Of a stretch of 64,000 nucleotides of DNA, positions 46,901-59,800 are shown one piece after another. Made by a program: the position numbers and the translations under genes. How positions within the stretch are numbered: position 1 is the first letter of the stretch; each line of letters starts with the position of its first letter. This DNA comes from Anticarsia gemmatalis. Lineage: Eukaryota; Arthropoda; Insecta; Lepidoptera; Erebidae. Below the pieces are notes generated by a model. It was given only the letters and a program-made list of their open reading frames with translations, did no database searches and was not told where the DNA came from. The stretch lies in assembly GCF_050436995.1 (NCBI RefSeq), contig NC_134774.1:4570030-4634029 (forward strand). Reading direction: 5' to 3'.

Positions 46901-49900
46901 CCATTTGGTTGAGGCTTCATTTACACAAACAATGAAGAATGCGGGAGAGACTGTACTGTCCATATTTATGAGTCGAGGTGGATCAGCTGTCTCCAGCGTC
47001 CTGTCAAGAAGCAGGTCCTGCTCTCACCTCTCTTTTGCGGTCAGTTTCTTTTCTAAATAGAAAGATGAGTCCTAAATCTTCGTGAGATTTCCTGGACATT
47101 TCCGACAGCTTACGTCGTGGTCCATTGTGATGATATTTATCTAAATCAAGACCCATTTCATTTATCGAGTGTCAAAATGGTACGTCGAACCCCATTATAT
47201 TGGACCAGCAAATTTATTATTCATCAAGTTGGACTTACTATTGGTTAAATACGTTGAATAAAGCATGTAGTTTGATCTCATTTCGCGTGTAAGATGAACT
47301 TTGTAAAATGTTTGTAAAGGAGCGTGGACGATACGTTCACACTCATCGACAGAAATTAATTATATTTTGGGATTTTCTGGACATTTCTGACACATTACGT
47401 CATGGTCCATTGTGATGCTATTTGATCAAATAAAGACCATTTAATTTAGATGATTGTGTTTGAGCTGATTTCTGTCCGTTTCCAACGGAGTCCCGAATAG
47501 CAAGCTTTATTTACACTGACAATGAAGAGTGCCCCGGAGACTATGCTGTCCATATTTATGAGACAAGGTGGAGCAGCCGCTTCCAGTATCCTGTTATAAA
47601 GCAGGTCCCGAGCTCTTCTCTTCTTTGTTAGTTGTTTTTCTGGATATTCTTATAAGTTGACCGTATAAGCTTAGTACACAACACAGTTTTTCTGGACATT
47701 CCTGATAAATTACATCATGGTCCATTGTGATGATATTTACATAAATCAAGATCCATGTCATTTATCAAGGCAAATTCGGAATTAAGATAACTCAATATGT
47801 GCTGCTACTGCTTCGCTTCATGTTTCTGTTTTCCGTTGTGAATACGAGTAAGAGTTTTACAACGCTTCCAACAATTACAAAATGTAGTAAGAAGACATGT
47901 CTGACATTTCCTGGACAGTTTTGACAGTGACGGTGTGTTCCTGGTCCATTGTGATTGAATCAATACCAGTTGTTCAGCGATGCTTGGTGACACTGAAGTT
48001 GAATGGACTCCACATGTCACTACAACAACAACTACAGTTAGCACTCAGACTAACTTGTACTTATATTAACTTATTTATACGTTTCGGCTGTTATGATATA
48101 TAACACAGTTTTTCTTGACATTTCTGGTACATTACGTCATGGTCCATTGTGATGATATTTGATTGAATAAAGACCCGGTTTTTTGAGATATATTTTAGTG
48201 ATAGACAGCGGGGACTTTTACCTTTACGGTCACGCTTGAAGCTTAGTATCAACAGACGCGCGGAACGATCTTATAACGTCAAACTAACTCGTGGATGGGT
48301 TACCATATTATTTATACAAAGTTCCTACGTATTTTGAAAGGAACATTTAAATGTGGAACTTACTCTAGCTTATAGTAATATTACTTACTTACTAGTTATC
48401 TATATCTATGGTTATATTATAAAACACAGTTTTTCTGGACATTTCTGACAAATTACGTCATGGTCCAATGTGATGATATTTACCTAAATCAAGACCCATT
48501 TCGTTAATCAATTTTACAAAATGGTACTGTTAATCTGAAAGGTATAAAGTCAGTCGATTGCATGTATTATTCATCAAGTGGTTGCATCTTTAACAATGTT
48601 TGAAAATGCCGACATCCACAGCCAGAGACTGTCTCGCGACTAAATCATTTAATTCATTTTAATAGCCATCATAGATTTTCTGGATATTTCTGATTTGTTA
48701 CATCATGGTCCATTGTGATGATATTTACCTAAATCAAGACCCATTTCGTTTATCAAGGCAAGTTCAATTGAATGCTTGATCATACATAGTTAAGCTTAAC
48801 GTTTTTGAACATTTCTGCATAAAAATACATCGTGATATTAATAACTGTATTATTAAAATGTAACGATAAGACATGTTTGACGTTTCGTGGAAATTTCTGA
48901 CAAATAACGTCATGTTCCAATGTGATGATATTTACATTAAATCAAGACCCATTTCGTTTATCAAGACAGTTTCAATATAATGCTTCGATGTGCTTGGATT
49001 CCCGTCGCATATTTCCTGGATATTTCTGACATATTACGTCATGGTCCATTGTGATGATATTTAATTGAATAAAGACTATGATATCAATGTCTTTAATCAA
49101 TATTAGTTTTGTATAAGAAAAAGCACAGATTATTGTTGAATGTTATATTACTGATTGTTCAGATTAATTGAAATATGTAAAGCGTATTGAATGGTTGTTA
49201 ATACGTTTTTATTATTAATCACTATTGTGTACAACACAGTTTTCTGGACATTTCTGACAAATTCCGTCATGGTCCACTGCGATGATATTTACATAAATCA
49301 AGACCTTTTTTGTTTATCAAATCAATTTCGATTATTGCATCTTCATCAAATTCTTTGAGCGATATAACATATCGCTCAAAAGATGACTAGACGAGTCCGA
49401 TATTTTCTGGACATTTCTGACACATTACGTCATGGTCCATTGTGATGATATTTAAATGAATAAAGACCATATTTTTCATATAAAGATTTTAACATCAACA
49501 CTTATTTCGTTACCAGGTTCGCTATGTCAGTATTTATGAGTCGAGGTGGATCAGCTGTCTCCAGCGTCCTGTCAAGAAGCAGGTCCTGCTCTCCCCTCTC
49601 TTTTGCGGTCAGTTTTTTTTAAATAGAAAGATGAGTCCTAAATCTTCCTGAGATTTCCTGGACATTTCCGACAGCTTACGTCGTGGTCCATTGTGATGAT
49701 ATTTAGCAAAATCAAGACCCATTTCGTTCATCAAATCAATTTCGGTAATGACGGCCTCCCTTGAATCCCCATATCAGCTTTCTGTGGAGAATAAATTGTG
49801 ATGATATTTTATTGAATAAAAGTAAAATCATTTAATATAAAGAGGTGCAGAAGTTTCTGCCATAACTGAACATCTTCTCACTTTTGAAAGTATAAGATCT

Positions 49901-52900
49901 TTGACATGTTTTTCGTAATTTTCACAATAGTTTTTCTGGACATTACTGACACATTACGTCATGGTCCATTGTGATGATATTTGATTGAATAAAGACCAAA
50001 ATCCTACTGACAGTTGTTCATTGCGGCGTTGGAGGCTCGGCTTTGATTAAGCTTCTCTAGCAATTTTGTGATTGAAAATAGATGTTGTCTTTTATACGAA
50101 ATATCTCAGTTATTAATTAAATTAAAATATAAATAAATGTGCTAGTGTAGACAGATAATAATCTATATCTCGCTATCGAAGCATACCAATGATTTTCTGA
50201 ACATTCCTGACACATTACGTCATGGTTCATTGTGATGATATTTATCTAAATCAAGACCCATTTCGTTAAACAAGGTTCAAATTCTGAATATCGATTCATT
50301 TCTAGTTCAGTCTCCATTGTAAGAGTTTCTCAACGTTTGCGAACCATCTTACATTTATCTGAACATTTCCGACACATTACGTCATGGTTCATTGTGATGA
50401 TATTTACATAAATCAAGACCCGTTTCATTTATGAAGACAAGTTCAGAATAATGGTGCACATCGGCCTCAGTTCGCAGTTCTCTGTTTTCTGAATAATCGA
50501 AGTTTTAAGAGTTTCTTAACGTTGCAGAACATTTTCTGGATATTTCTGACACATAACGTCATGGTCCGTTGTGATGATATTTGTTTAAATAAAGACCAAG
50601 TTGCTATAAAAAGGTAATTTCGAGACAGGTTACCGGTCATCTCGTTTGTATCACTCGTCGGGTGAACGTTCAGTAATTCCATCAATTATTCAGTTATTAA
50701 CGGATATTGCTGACTCATTACGTCTTGGTTCATTGTGATGATATTTACCTAATTATGAGCCAATTCGTTTATCAAGGCAAGTTCAATTTAATGCGTACCT
50801 AATTCTTACCAGTCATGATCTAAATTTCTTATTAAAATGTAGTGAGATGACATGTCCTACAATATCTGGACATTTCTGATACATTACGTCATGGTCCATT
50901 GTTGTGATGATTGATTAAATAAAGGCCAGTTTCTCAGACACATATTGAACATAATAGGGAAATTTTGTTTGCAGAGTTCCTAGTGTTGTTAAGTAATTGT
51001 ATTCAGGCTGACTGAAAAGATTACGTTAGATAGTTAACTTTACATTGTGATGATAGTTATGACCATTACGGTGAAATATTTTTGTATCTTCTCTATATGG
51101 GTTTTGTTCCCATGGAGGGACAAGCACTCCCTTGGATATAAACAACATAGTTTTCTGAGCATTTCTGACACATTACGTCATGGTTCTTTGTGATGATATT
51201 TACCTAAATCGAGACCCATCTCATTTATCCTGATCAATATAATAATTTCTTTGCCTTAACCAGGTTTCGATTACTTTCTGGGCATTACTGATATATTACA
51301 TCATGGTCCATTGTGGTGATATTTGATTAAGTAAAGGCCAAATTCATGTTTGGAGTTTGATCAACATAATCATTGTCTTGGTAGGAATACTCAAAAGTTT
51401 TCACAACTTATTCAATTCAGTGTTCAATTCAATTCTTGTATTACAACTTGCCGGGCATTCCTGATACATTACGTCGGGGTCCATTGTGATGATATTTACC
51501 TAAATCAAGACCCATTTCATTTATCAAGGCAAGTTCAATTTAATGCTTCGTCCTAGTCATAATTCTAGTTTGATATTCGTGCCGAGTAATCTAAGCTTTG
51601 ATTAAAGATTCATTGCTGAAGTTTATTCTTGGGTCCGTTTGAAAATGTACCAATTCCATGAGATAATTGTGTACAATTCATAATCGATATTTCCACGTGA
51701 CTCTCGGCTCTGAAGGAATGAGTGTCCGGGGCAGTCACCCTGGAGTGAGTACTCACTCTAATTGGTTCTAATATTACTTACTTACTATTTATACACTTCT
51801 ACGGTTATATCCAACATAATTTTATGGACATTTCTGACCCATTACGCCATGGTCCATTGTGATGATATTTGATTAAATAAAGACCAGATTCGTTTGATCG
51901 TAGCACATTTATATAATTTGTATCCTAAAAAGTTCAGTAGTTTTAATATTCACATAGTTGCATATGCTGAATGATCTAAGTTTTAATAGTTTAACTTCAC
52001 TATAGGAATGTAGGAAAATTACATGTCTGACATTTACTGGACATTTCTGACACAATACGTCATGGCCCATTGTGACGATATTTAACTGAATAAAGTCCAA
52101 TTTCAAATAAAATTAACAAACGCGGTCTATCAATTCCGTTTCTGTTGGTTTACGAGCAGTGTTTGATAATCTCGTACTGTCCTCGGCAAGAAGTTCATAA
52201 TTGTATATTTTCATAGGACTATCATTTCTGGTAACTCTAGGGTCCGGGACAGTTAACCTGTAGTAAGCACTCACTCTAACGTGTACTAATATTAACTTAC
52301 TTAACATATATTTATACAGTTCTAATATACAACACAGTTTTCTGGACATTTCTGATACATTACATCATGGTCCATTGTGATGATATTTGATCAAATAAAG
52401 ACCAGTTCATAGCAAGTAACATAACGGGGTTTAGGTGTTCTGTAAGCATTATTAGTCTTGCTTCTAAATATCATTGACCATTTCTGGACATTCCTAACAC
52501 ATTACGTTGTGGTCCATTGTGATGATATTTACATAAATCAAGACTCTTTTCGTTTATCAAGTTCATTATTAGGGTTAGGTATTGGGTACGCTAGCTCTGA
52601 ATAGAGTTTTAAAAGTTTCTGACATTTTTTAATCATAATATGTGATGATTTTGCTTTATTGTAGAATGAGAACTCGTTTAAAACTTGCTGGACATATCTG
52701 ATATATTATTACGTCATGGTCCATTGTGATGATATTTGATTGAGTAAAGACCATAGTTGTAATAAATTTAATTGACATCATTAGATTTACATATGGCATC
52801 TACCTATCGGACGCTATTTGTCTGGTACGATCCTGATTGTGCATGAAGCTAACTTCGAGCGATGTGAAGCGATGTCTTTCAACCATTTTGTTTTGGCATA

Positions 52901-53634
52901 ATTTACCCAGATAGTTGAGAATGCGGGAGAGGCTGTTTACACTATTTTTCTGGACGTTCCAGGCACATTACGTCATGGTCCATTGCATTATACCATATGG
53001 TTACAATATACAACACAGTTTTTCTGGACATTTCTGATAAATTACGTCATGGTCCAATGTGATGATATTTACTTAAGTCAAGACCTTTTTCTTTCATGGA
53101 ATTTATGAAAGGCAAATTCTGAGTCTGGTTCTACAGCTAGATTTTATTCCTTTGTAAGATTTTCTCAATTTTTTCGAACAATCTTACATTTTCTGGATAT
53201 TTGTGATACATTACGTCATGGTCCATTGTGATGATATTTGATTAAATAAAGGCCAAATTCATATTTCAGGTTTATTGAAAATTGTCTTGGTACGAATACT
53301 CAAAAGTTTTCACAATTTATTCACTTTAGTAGCATACTTTTTACAACTTTCTGGACGTTCCTGGCACATTACGTCATGGTCCATTGTGATGATATTTACC
53401 TAAATCAAGATCCATTTCGTTTATCAAGGCAAGATCAGGATATCGGGTTGTGTCCAAATCTTTCATCCAGCCATCCACCCAAGGACATTCCTGACAAATT
53501 ACGTCATGGTCCATTGTGATGATATTTGGTTGAATAAAGACTAGCTTCCCTGAGCCACGTTGGTGTGACATAAAATTTTAAACCATTATAGTCAACAGTT
53601 CCCTATATTAAAGTCAATAGGTTTCTTTACATAC

Positions 53635-53830
53635 ATGTTCTTTCGCGTGTGATTAGACGCGTACAGTATTACGCACGGGAAAGACGGCGCGCTCTTCGCT
53701 CACGTTTTCTTCGCGGGCTTGACAGATGAGCGCGGCGAGCGCTCTCTCCTTTGTTGTTTCGCGAAATAGCGTGTGTGTAAAGGCACCTAATTTCTCTTCT
53801 AGGTACGCTTCGAAGATAATTTCCGTTTTA
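53635..53830 (+). other. GC-rich spacer with CpG clusters
   Basis: ACGGCGCGCTCTTCGCTCAC and GATGAGCGCGGCGAGCGC stand out from AT-rich surroundings. The 3' part matches spacer family 4. A second candidate regulatory or inserted block inside the array. Confidence 0.4.
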
Positions 53831-56800
53831 GAGCTTAAAAACAATTTATTATTTCTGGACATTTCTGACAATTTACGTCATGGTCCATTGTGACGATATT
53901 TGATTGAATAAAGACCAGACACTTATTGTATTATTATTCATAATGGTATTTTGATATTTTCCGCATCTTGCAGATTTTCTGGACATTCCTGATAAATTAC
54001 GTCATGGTCCATTATGATGATATTTACGTAAATCAAGGCCCACCGTTTATCAAGGCAAGTTCAGAATAACGGTCATTTCGGTTTCGGTTGCCGTTTCAAG
54101 AGTTTTTCAACGTTTGCGAAGCGTCTTACATTCTCTGGATATTTGGGATACATTACGTCATGGTCTATTGTGACCATATTTGATTAAATAAAGGCCAAAT
54201 TAATGTTTGAGGTTTAATAAAACTTGACTTGGAAGAAATACTCAAAAGTTTTCACTTCAGTGTCATACTTATTATTACAACTTACTGGACATTTCTGACA
54301 CATTACGCCATGGTCCATTGTGATGATATTTAATTGAATAAAGACCAATTTGTAAAATTCTGGACGAATGATTAAAAATAACAGTTTGTCTTGAGCATTG
54401 CAATTGAATGAAACAGCTCAACTCTTCGTTGATTCATTTAATATACAACTTATAATTGTCCAGACTTTGATTGCCATTATTTAAGATGATAATAATCTGT
54501 GGCTAATGAGGCAGTTGTTTCCAGTTGTTCAATTATGTGTTCAACCGTCACGTACACTAACACTCTGATCAGAAATGAACAACACAGTATCTCTGGACAT
54601 CTGACCAACACAATATGCGACCAGGCAGTCCATTTATAAACTAAATTTACTGGATATTCCTGACACATTACGTCATGGTCCTTGTGATGATATTTGCATA
54701 AATCAAGACCCATTTCGTTTATCAAGGCCAATTCGGAAAAGCGGTTTTTTTTCCAGTCTGTCTATTGCTCATGATATTTGATTGAGTAAAGATCAAATTA
54801 ATTTACTTTTAACGTAACTTGGTTTCATAGTGGCAGGTTCAACAAATATCAGCAGGAAAGATTTATGTAACAGTTTCGGCTGTAAGTGTAGTTGAATGTT
54901 TATAAATATTTATATTTGACGACTATAATGTAGTACAGTACCGATTTACTGGACATTGCTGACACATTACGTCATGGTCCATTGTGATGATTTTTACCTA
55001 AATCAAGACCCATTTCGTTTATCAAATGTCGAAATGGTAGTCATAAGAAATGTTGTAAAATAACCAGTGATTACCTCAATATTTGTCAAGTTGAGTCTTA
55101 GCATAATTAAATACACATGATATAGGGTGTATTTTGATGTCATTTACCGTGTCGCCATACTTCTGATTCAAATGTTTTATAGGAGCGTGTGTGATACGTT
55201 CCCTTCTATTAATAGATTTTCTGAACATTTCTCACAGATTACGTCATGGTTCATTGTGATGATATTTGATTGAATAAAGACCAAATTAATGTTTGAGGTT
55301 CAATAAAAATTGTCTTGGTAGGAATACTCAAAAGTTTTCACTTTTTATTCACTTCTACTCATTATTATAACTTTCTGGGCATTCCTAATATATTACGTCA
55401 TGGTTCATTGTGATGATATTTACATAAATCAAGATCCATTTCGTTTATTAAGGCAAGTTCAATTGAATGCTTGATCATACATAGTTAAGCTTAACGTTTT
55501 TGAACATTTCTGCATAATAATACATCGTGATATTAATTACTGTATTATTAAACTGTAACGATAAGACATGTTTGACGTTTCGTGGAAATTTCTGACAAAT
55601 AACGTCATGTTCCAATGCGATGATTCTACATAAATTAAGACCCATTTCGTTTATCAAGCCAGTTTCAATATAATGCTTTGATGTGTTTTGATTCCCGTCG
55701 CATATTTCCTGGACATTTCTGGCACATTACGTCATGGTCCATTGTGATGATATTTAACTGAATAAAGACCAGACTTTTTAAGCGAACTATTACTTCTATA
55801 ACGGGGTTTTGTAACGTGTTTACCTTTGTCAGCATCACATTAATGTATTTAACGAAATTGTAGCGACATTTTATGAAACGTTGCTTTTTCTCTAGTAGTG
55901 AAATATCTTATTCTATACTGACCTAAAATTGTTAGTATTAAAATTAAAATCTGTACTCATCTCATGTACTGCATTATCGTACATTTATCTGGACATTCCT
56001 GATATATTACGTCATGGTCCATTGTGATGATATTTGATTGAATAAAGACCAAATTAATTTATCAAGGCGCATTTAGCGTTCATAATCTTTGACCCGTTAG
56101 CCTATTTCAATTTAATATTCAGTGCTGACTTGCAGGATTTAAGAGTTTCTTAACATTTCTGATTAATAATATGTGTATATGTAGTCATGATTGAACTTTT
56201 TTATTGAAATGTTACATGTTTTCTGGACATTTGTGATATATTACGTCATGGTCCATTGTGATGATATTTACATAAATCAGGAACCTTTTCGTTTATCAAG
56301 GGAAGATCAGCAAACTTTTGCCATATCTGTATCAGTCTTCTCTTAGTGAAGATTTTCAAAGCTTCTGAACATGTCTAGTAAGTAAGAAGACATGTTGAAT
56401 GTTTCCTGGATATTCCTGACAAGTTACGTCATGGTCCATTGTGATGATATTTACATAAATCAAGACCCATTTCATTTAACAAGGTTTAAATTCTGAATAG
56501 TGGCTCATTTTTAGATATTGATGTCTCCGTTTTAAGAGTTTCTCAACGTTTTCGAAGCGTATTACAGTTTCTGGACATTTCTGGCACGTAACGTCATGGT
56601 CCATTGTGATAATATTTACATAAATCAAGACCCATTTCATCTATCCTGTTGAGTATAATGGTTATTTTATCTCTGTAAATGTTTGCTCATTTGACTCAAT
56701 GAATACAAGTCCCATGAAAAAGCATGGTCGAATTAATAATGTCTAATCACAATAACGTGGTTAGTTTCAAGCTTATACGTTGAATCGTCGTGTGCTCTCT

Positions 56801-59800
56801 TGTCATTATTTGTGACGATTGTAATATTGCGGACATTAACTTTGTGGACATTTCTGACACGTTACGTCATGGTCCATTGTGATGATATTTGATTGATTAA
56901 AGACCAAATTCGTTCATATTCCACATTATTTTCCTCCCAGGGACCGTAGTACAACTCCATTCTCACAAAGTTGAGCTTCTACTTCATTCAGAATACTGTA
57001 AACCGTAGACATATTTTCCGGTTTTTTTTTTTCATTTTTCCGTCTCAATTAACAATAAAGTTTTTCTGGACATTGCTGACAATTTACGTCATGGTCCATT
57101 GTGATGATTTCTACCTAAATCAAGACCCATTTTGTTTATCAGATGTCGAAATGGTACTCGTATGATATGTTATAAAATAACCAGTGATAACCTCAATATT
57201 TGTCAAGTTGAGTCCTACATTAATTGAATACGCGTATAGGGTGTATTTTGATGTTTTTTACCATGTCTTTGTACTTCTAATACAAATGGTTAATAAGTGT
57301 GTGGTACGTTACCTGCCTATCAATAGGATTTCTGGACATTTCTGACACATTACGTCATGGTCCATTGTGATGATATTTGATTGAATAAAGACCATTCTCG
57401 TTAAGTTCTAACACATGTTCATCCTGGATTCGTAACTGTGATGACCATTATAGTGAAATTGATTGTTCCCATGGAGGGACAAGCGTTCCCATGGTTAATA
57501 TACAACACATGCAGTTTCCTGGGCATTCCTGACACATTACGTCATGGTCCATCGTGATGATATTTACGTAAATCAAGACCCATGGAATAAAGAACAAGCT
57601 ACATATATTTGGACAGCAATAGTTTGTCGAATTACTATTGTATTCTCCAACTTGGAATGTTATATTAATAGGTACGGGTATGATAATGCTTGAACATAGT
57701 AAACAATCAGAACAATTTTACTTTCGTCTTTTTGTGTGAGTGTGTGTCTTGTTGTTATGATTCTTGATGATTTATACACATCACTGTCATATTTAACATT
57801 ATAGCTTTTCTGGACATTTCTGACACATTACGTCATGGTCCATTGTGATGATATTTAATTGAATAAAGACCAAAGTTTAAATGATTGGGTAACCACCAAG
57901 TGAGTTGTTCTTCAGAGGTTTTTTCATATCCGTATATTTTACGTCCTTACATGTAGTATCAATATATGGAAGGTAGTTGGAGTTGAAAGTTATTACAATC
58001 TGGACAATTCTGACGAAACATTCCGTCGTAGTCTGATGCATAATTTAGTTTTTCTGGACGTTACTGACACATTATGTCATGGTCCATTGTGATGATATTT
58101 ACGTAAATCAAGACCTATTCCGTTTATCAAGTGACAAAATTGTAATTTTTCATATGATTTGAATTAATTAAATGTTTTTATTGAGCGTGTGCGATACGTT
58201 CCCTCCTATGAATATTATTTCAGGACATTACTGACTTATGACGTTATTGTCTGTTGTGATGATATTTAAGTGACTAAAGACCATGTTTGATATAAATTTC
58301 ATTAAAATCACATACAAAATAGAATATCAATGTTGTCATTGAAATGTTAGAGATAAAAGCATTTTTAAATACTGTCTTTGGACATTCCCGGCGCATTACG
58401 TCATGGTCCATTGTGATGATATTTACATAAATCAGGAACCTTTTCGTTTATCAAGGGAAGATCAGCATACTTTTGCCATATCTGTATCAGTCTTCTCTTA
58501 GTGAAGATTTTCAAAGCTTCTGAACATGTCTAGTAAGTAAGAAGACATGTTTAATGTTTCCTGGATATTCCTGACAAGTTCCGTCATGGTCCATTGTGAT
58601 GATATTTACCCAAAGCAAGACCCTTTTTGTTTATCAAATCAATTTCGGTTTATCAGTTTCGAAATTGTTTGGAGTCCTTAATTTGCTGGACATTTCTGAC
58701 ATGTTACGTCATGGTCCAATGTGATGATATTTACATAAATCAAGACCCATTTCGTTTATCAAGACAATTTCAATATGAAGTTGAGCGTTGCTTTCCTCCT
58801 CGTCTGATATTTCCTGGACATAGCTGGTTCATTATTTATCGGTTCATTGTGATGATATTTGATTAATAAAGACCAGGTTTCAAACACATAACGCACTTTT
58901 TGTCTCATGTTCGAAGTCGTAAAATAACTCCATTCTCAAATTTTCTCTGTATATCATTAGATCGTCATATATTTAATTTATGTTTTTAATGCGAAGCGGT
59001 GTTTGATCATCTCGTACTGTCCTTAGCGAGAAGATCATCATTGATATTTCCATATAACTATCATTTCAGGTGACACTAGGTTACGGGACGGTCACCCTTA
59101 AGTGAACACTTATTTACTATTCCAACTTTTACTTATATTATACCTACTAGTTGCCTTTTATACAGTTCCACGGTTCTAATGTACAACACAGTTTTTCTGG
59201 ATATTTCTGATAAATTACGTCATGGTCCATTGTGATGATATTTGATTGAATAAAGACCACGTTTTAGCCAATATTTCAAGAATATTAGCAGGCGATAGCG
59301 GCGACACCATGGACAATTACTAGATTATATATATACTTCAGAAGTTTGTAGTTGTTGCAATTAAAATGTAATCGAACTGCAGATGGTAAATTATACTTTT
59401 CTGAACAAATGGTTATGGTTCGATTTCAACGAAATCATTTCTCTATTTCAATGAAATTTCTGGACATTTTTGACACATTACGTCATGGTCCAAAGTGATG
59501 ATGTTTGATTAAATAAAGACCAGACTAGTTCAAGTGTTCGTTAACTTCTAGATCGCAGTTCTTTGATTATCGTGATATCGCGTCACATTGTAGAATAGGT
59601 ATTACTTGTGTTTTCGACTTCGAATGAAATTTACTTATTTCACTGCTAGTTAAATGTCTTATTCTATTCTGACTAAAACGTGTTAGTATTAAAATGTACC
59701 TCATGTACTGCATTATCGTACATTTGTCTGAACATTCCTGACATATTACGTCATGGTTCATTGTGATGATATTTACGTAAATCAAGACCCATTTCGATTA

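Larger units (their letters stand above)
31979..49620 (+). repeat. Spacer family 2: 'CCATATTTATGAGACGAGG'
   Basis: A spacer block with TGTCCATATTTATGAGAC, GGATCAGCTGTCTCCAGC and CTTCTCTCTCATTTGCAGTC. Seen near 31979, 36085, 39180, 42720, 46958, 47546 and 49527. On the minus strand several copies read LETADPPRLINMDS or a close variant, so the block may come from a coding or mobile sequence that I do not recognise. Confidence 0.65.
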
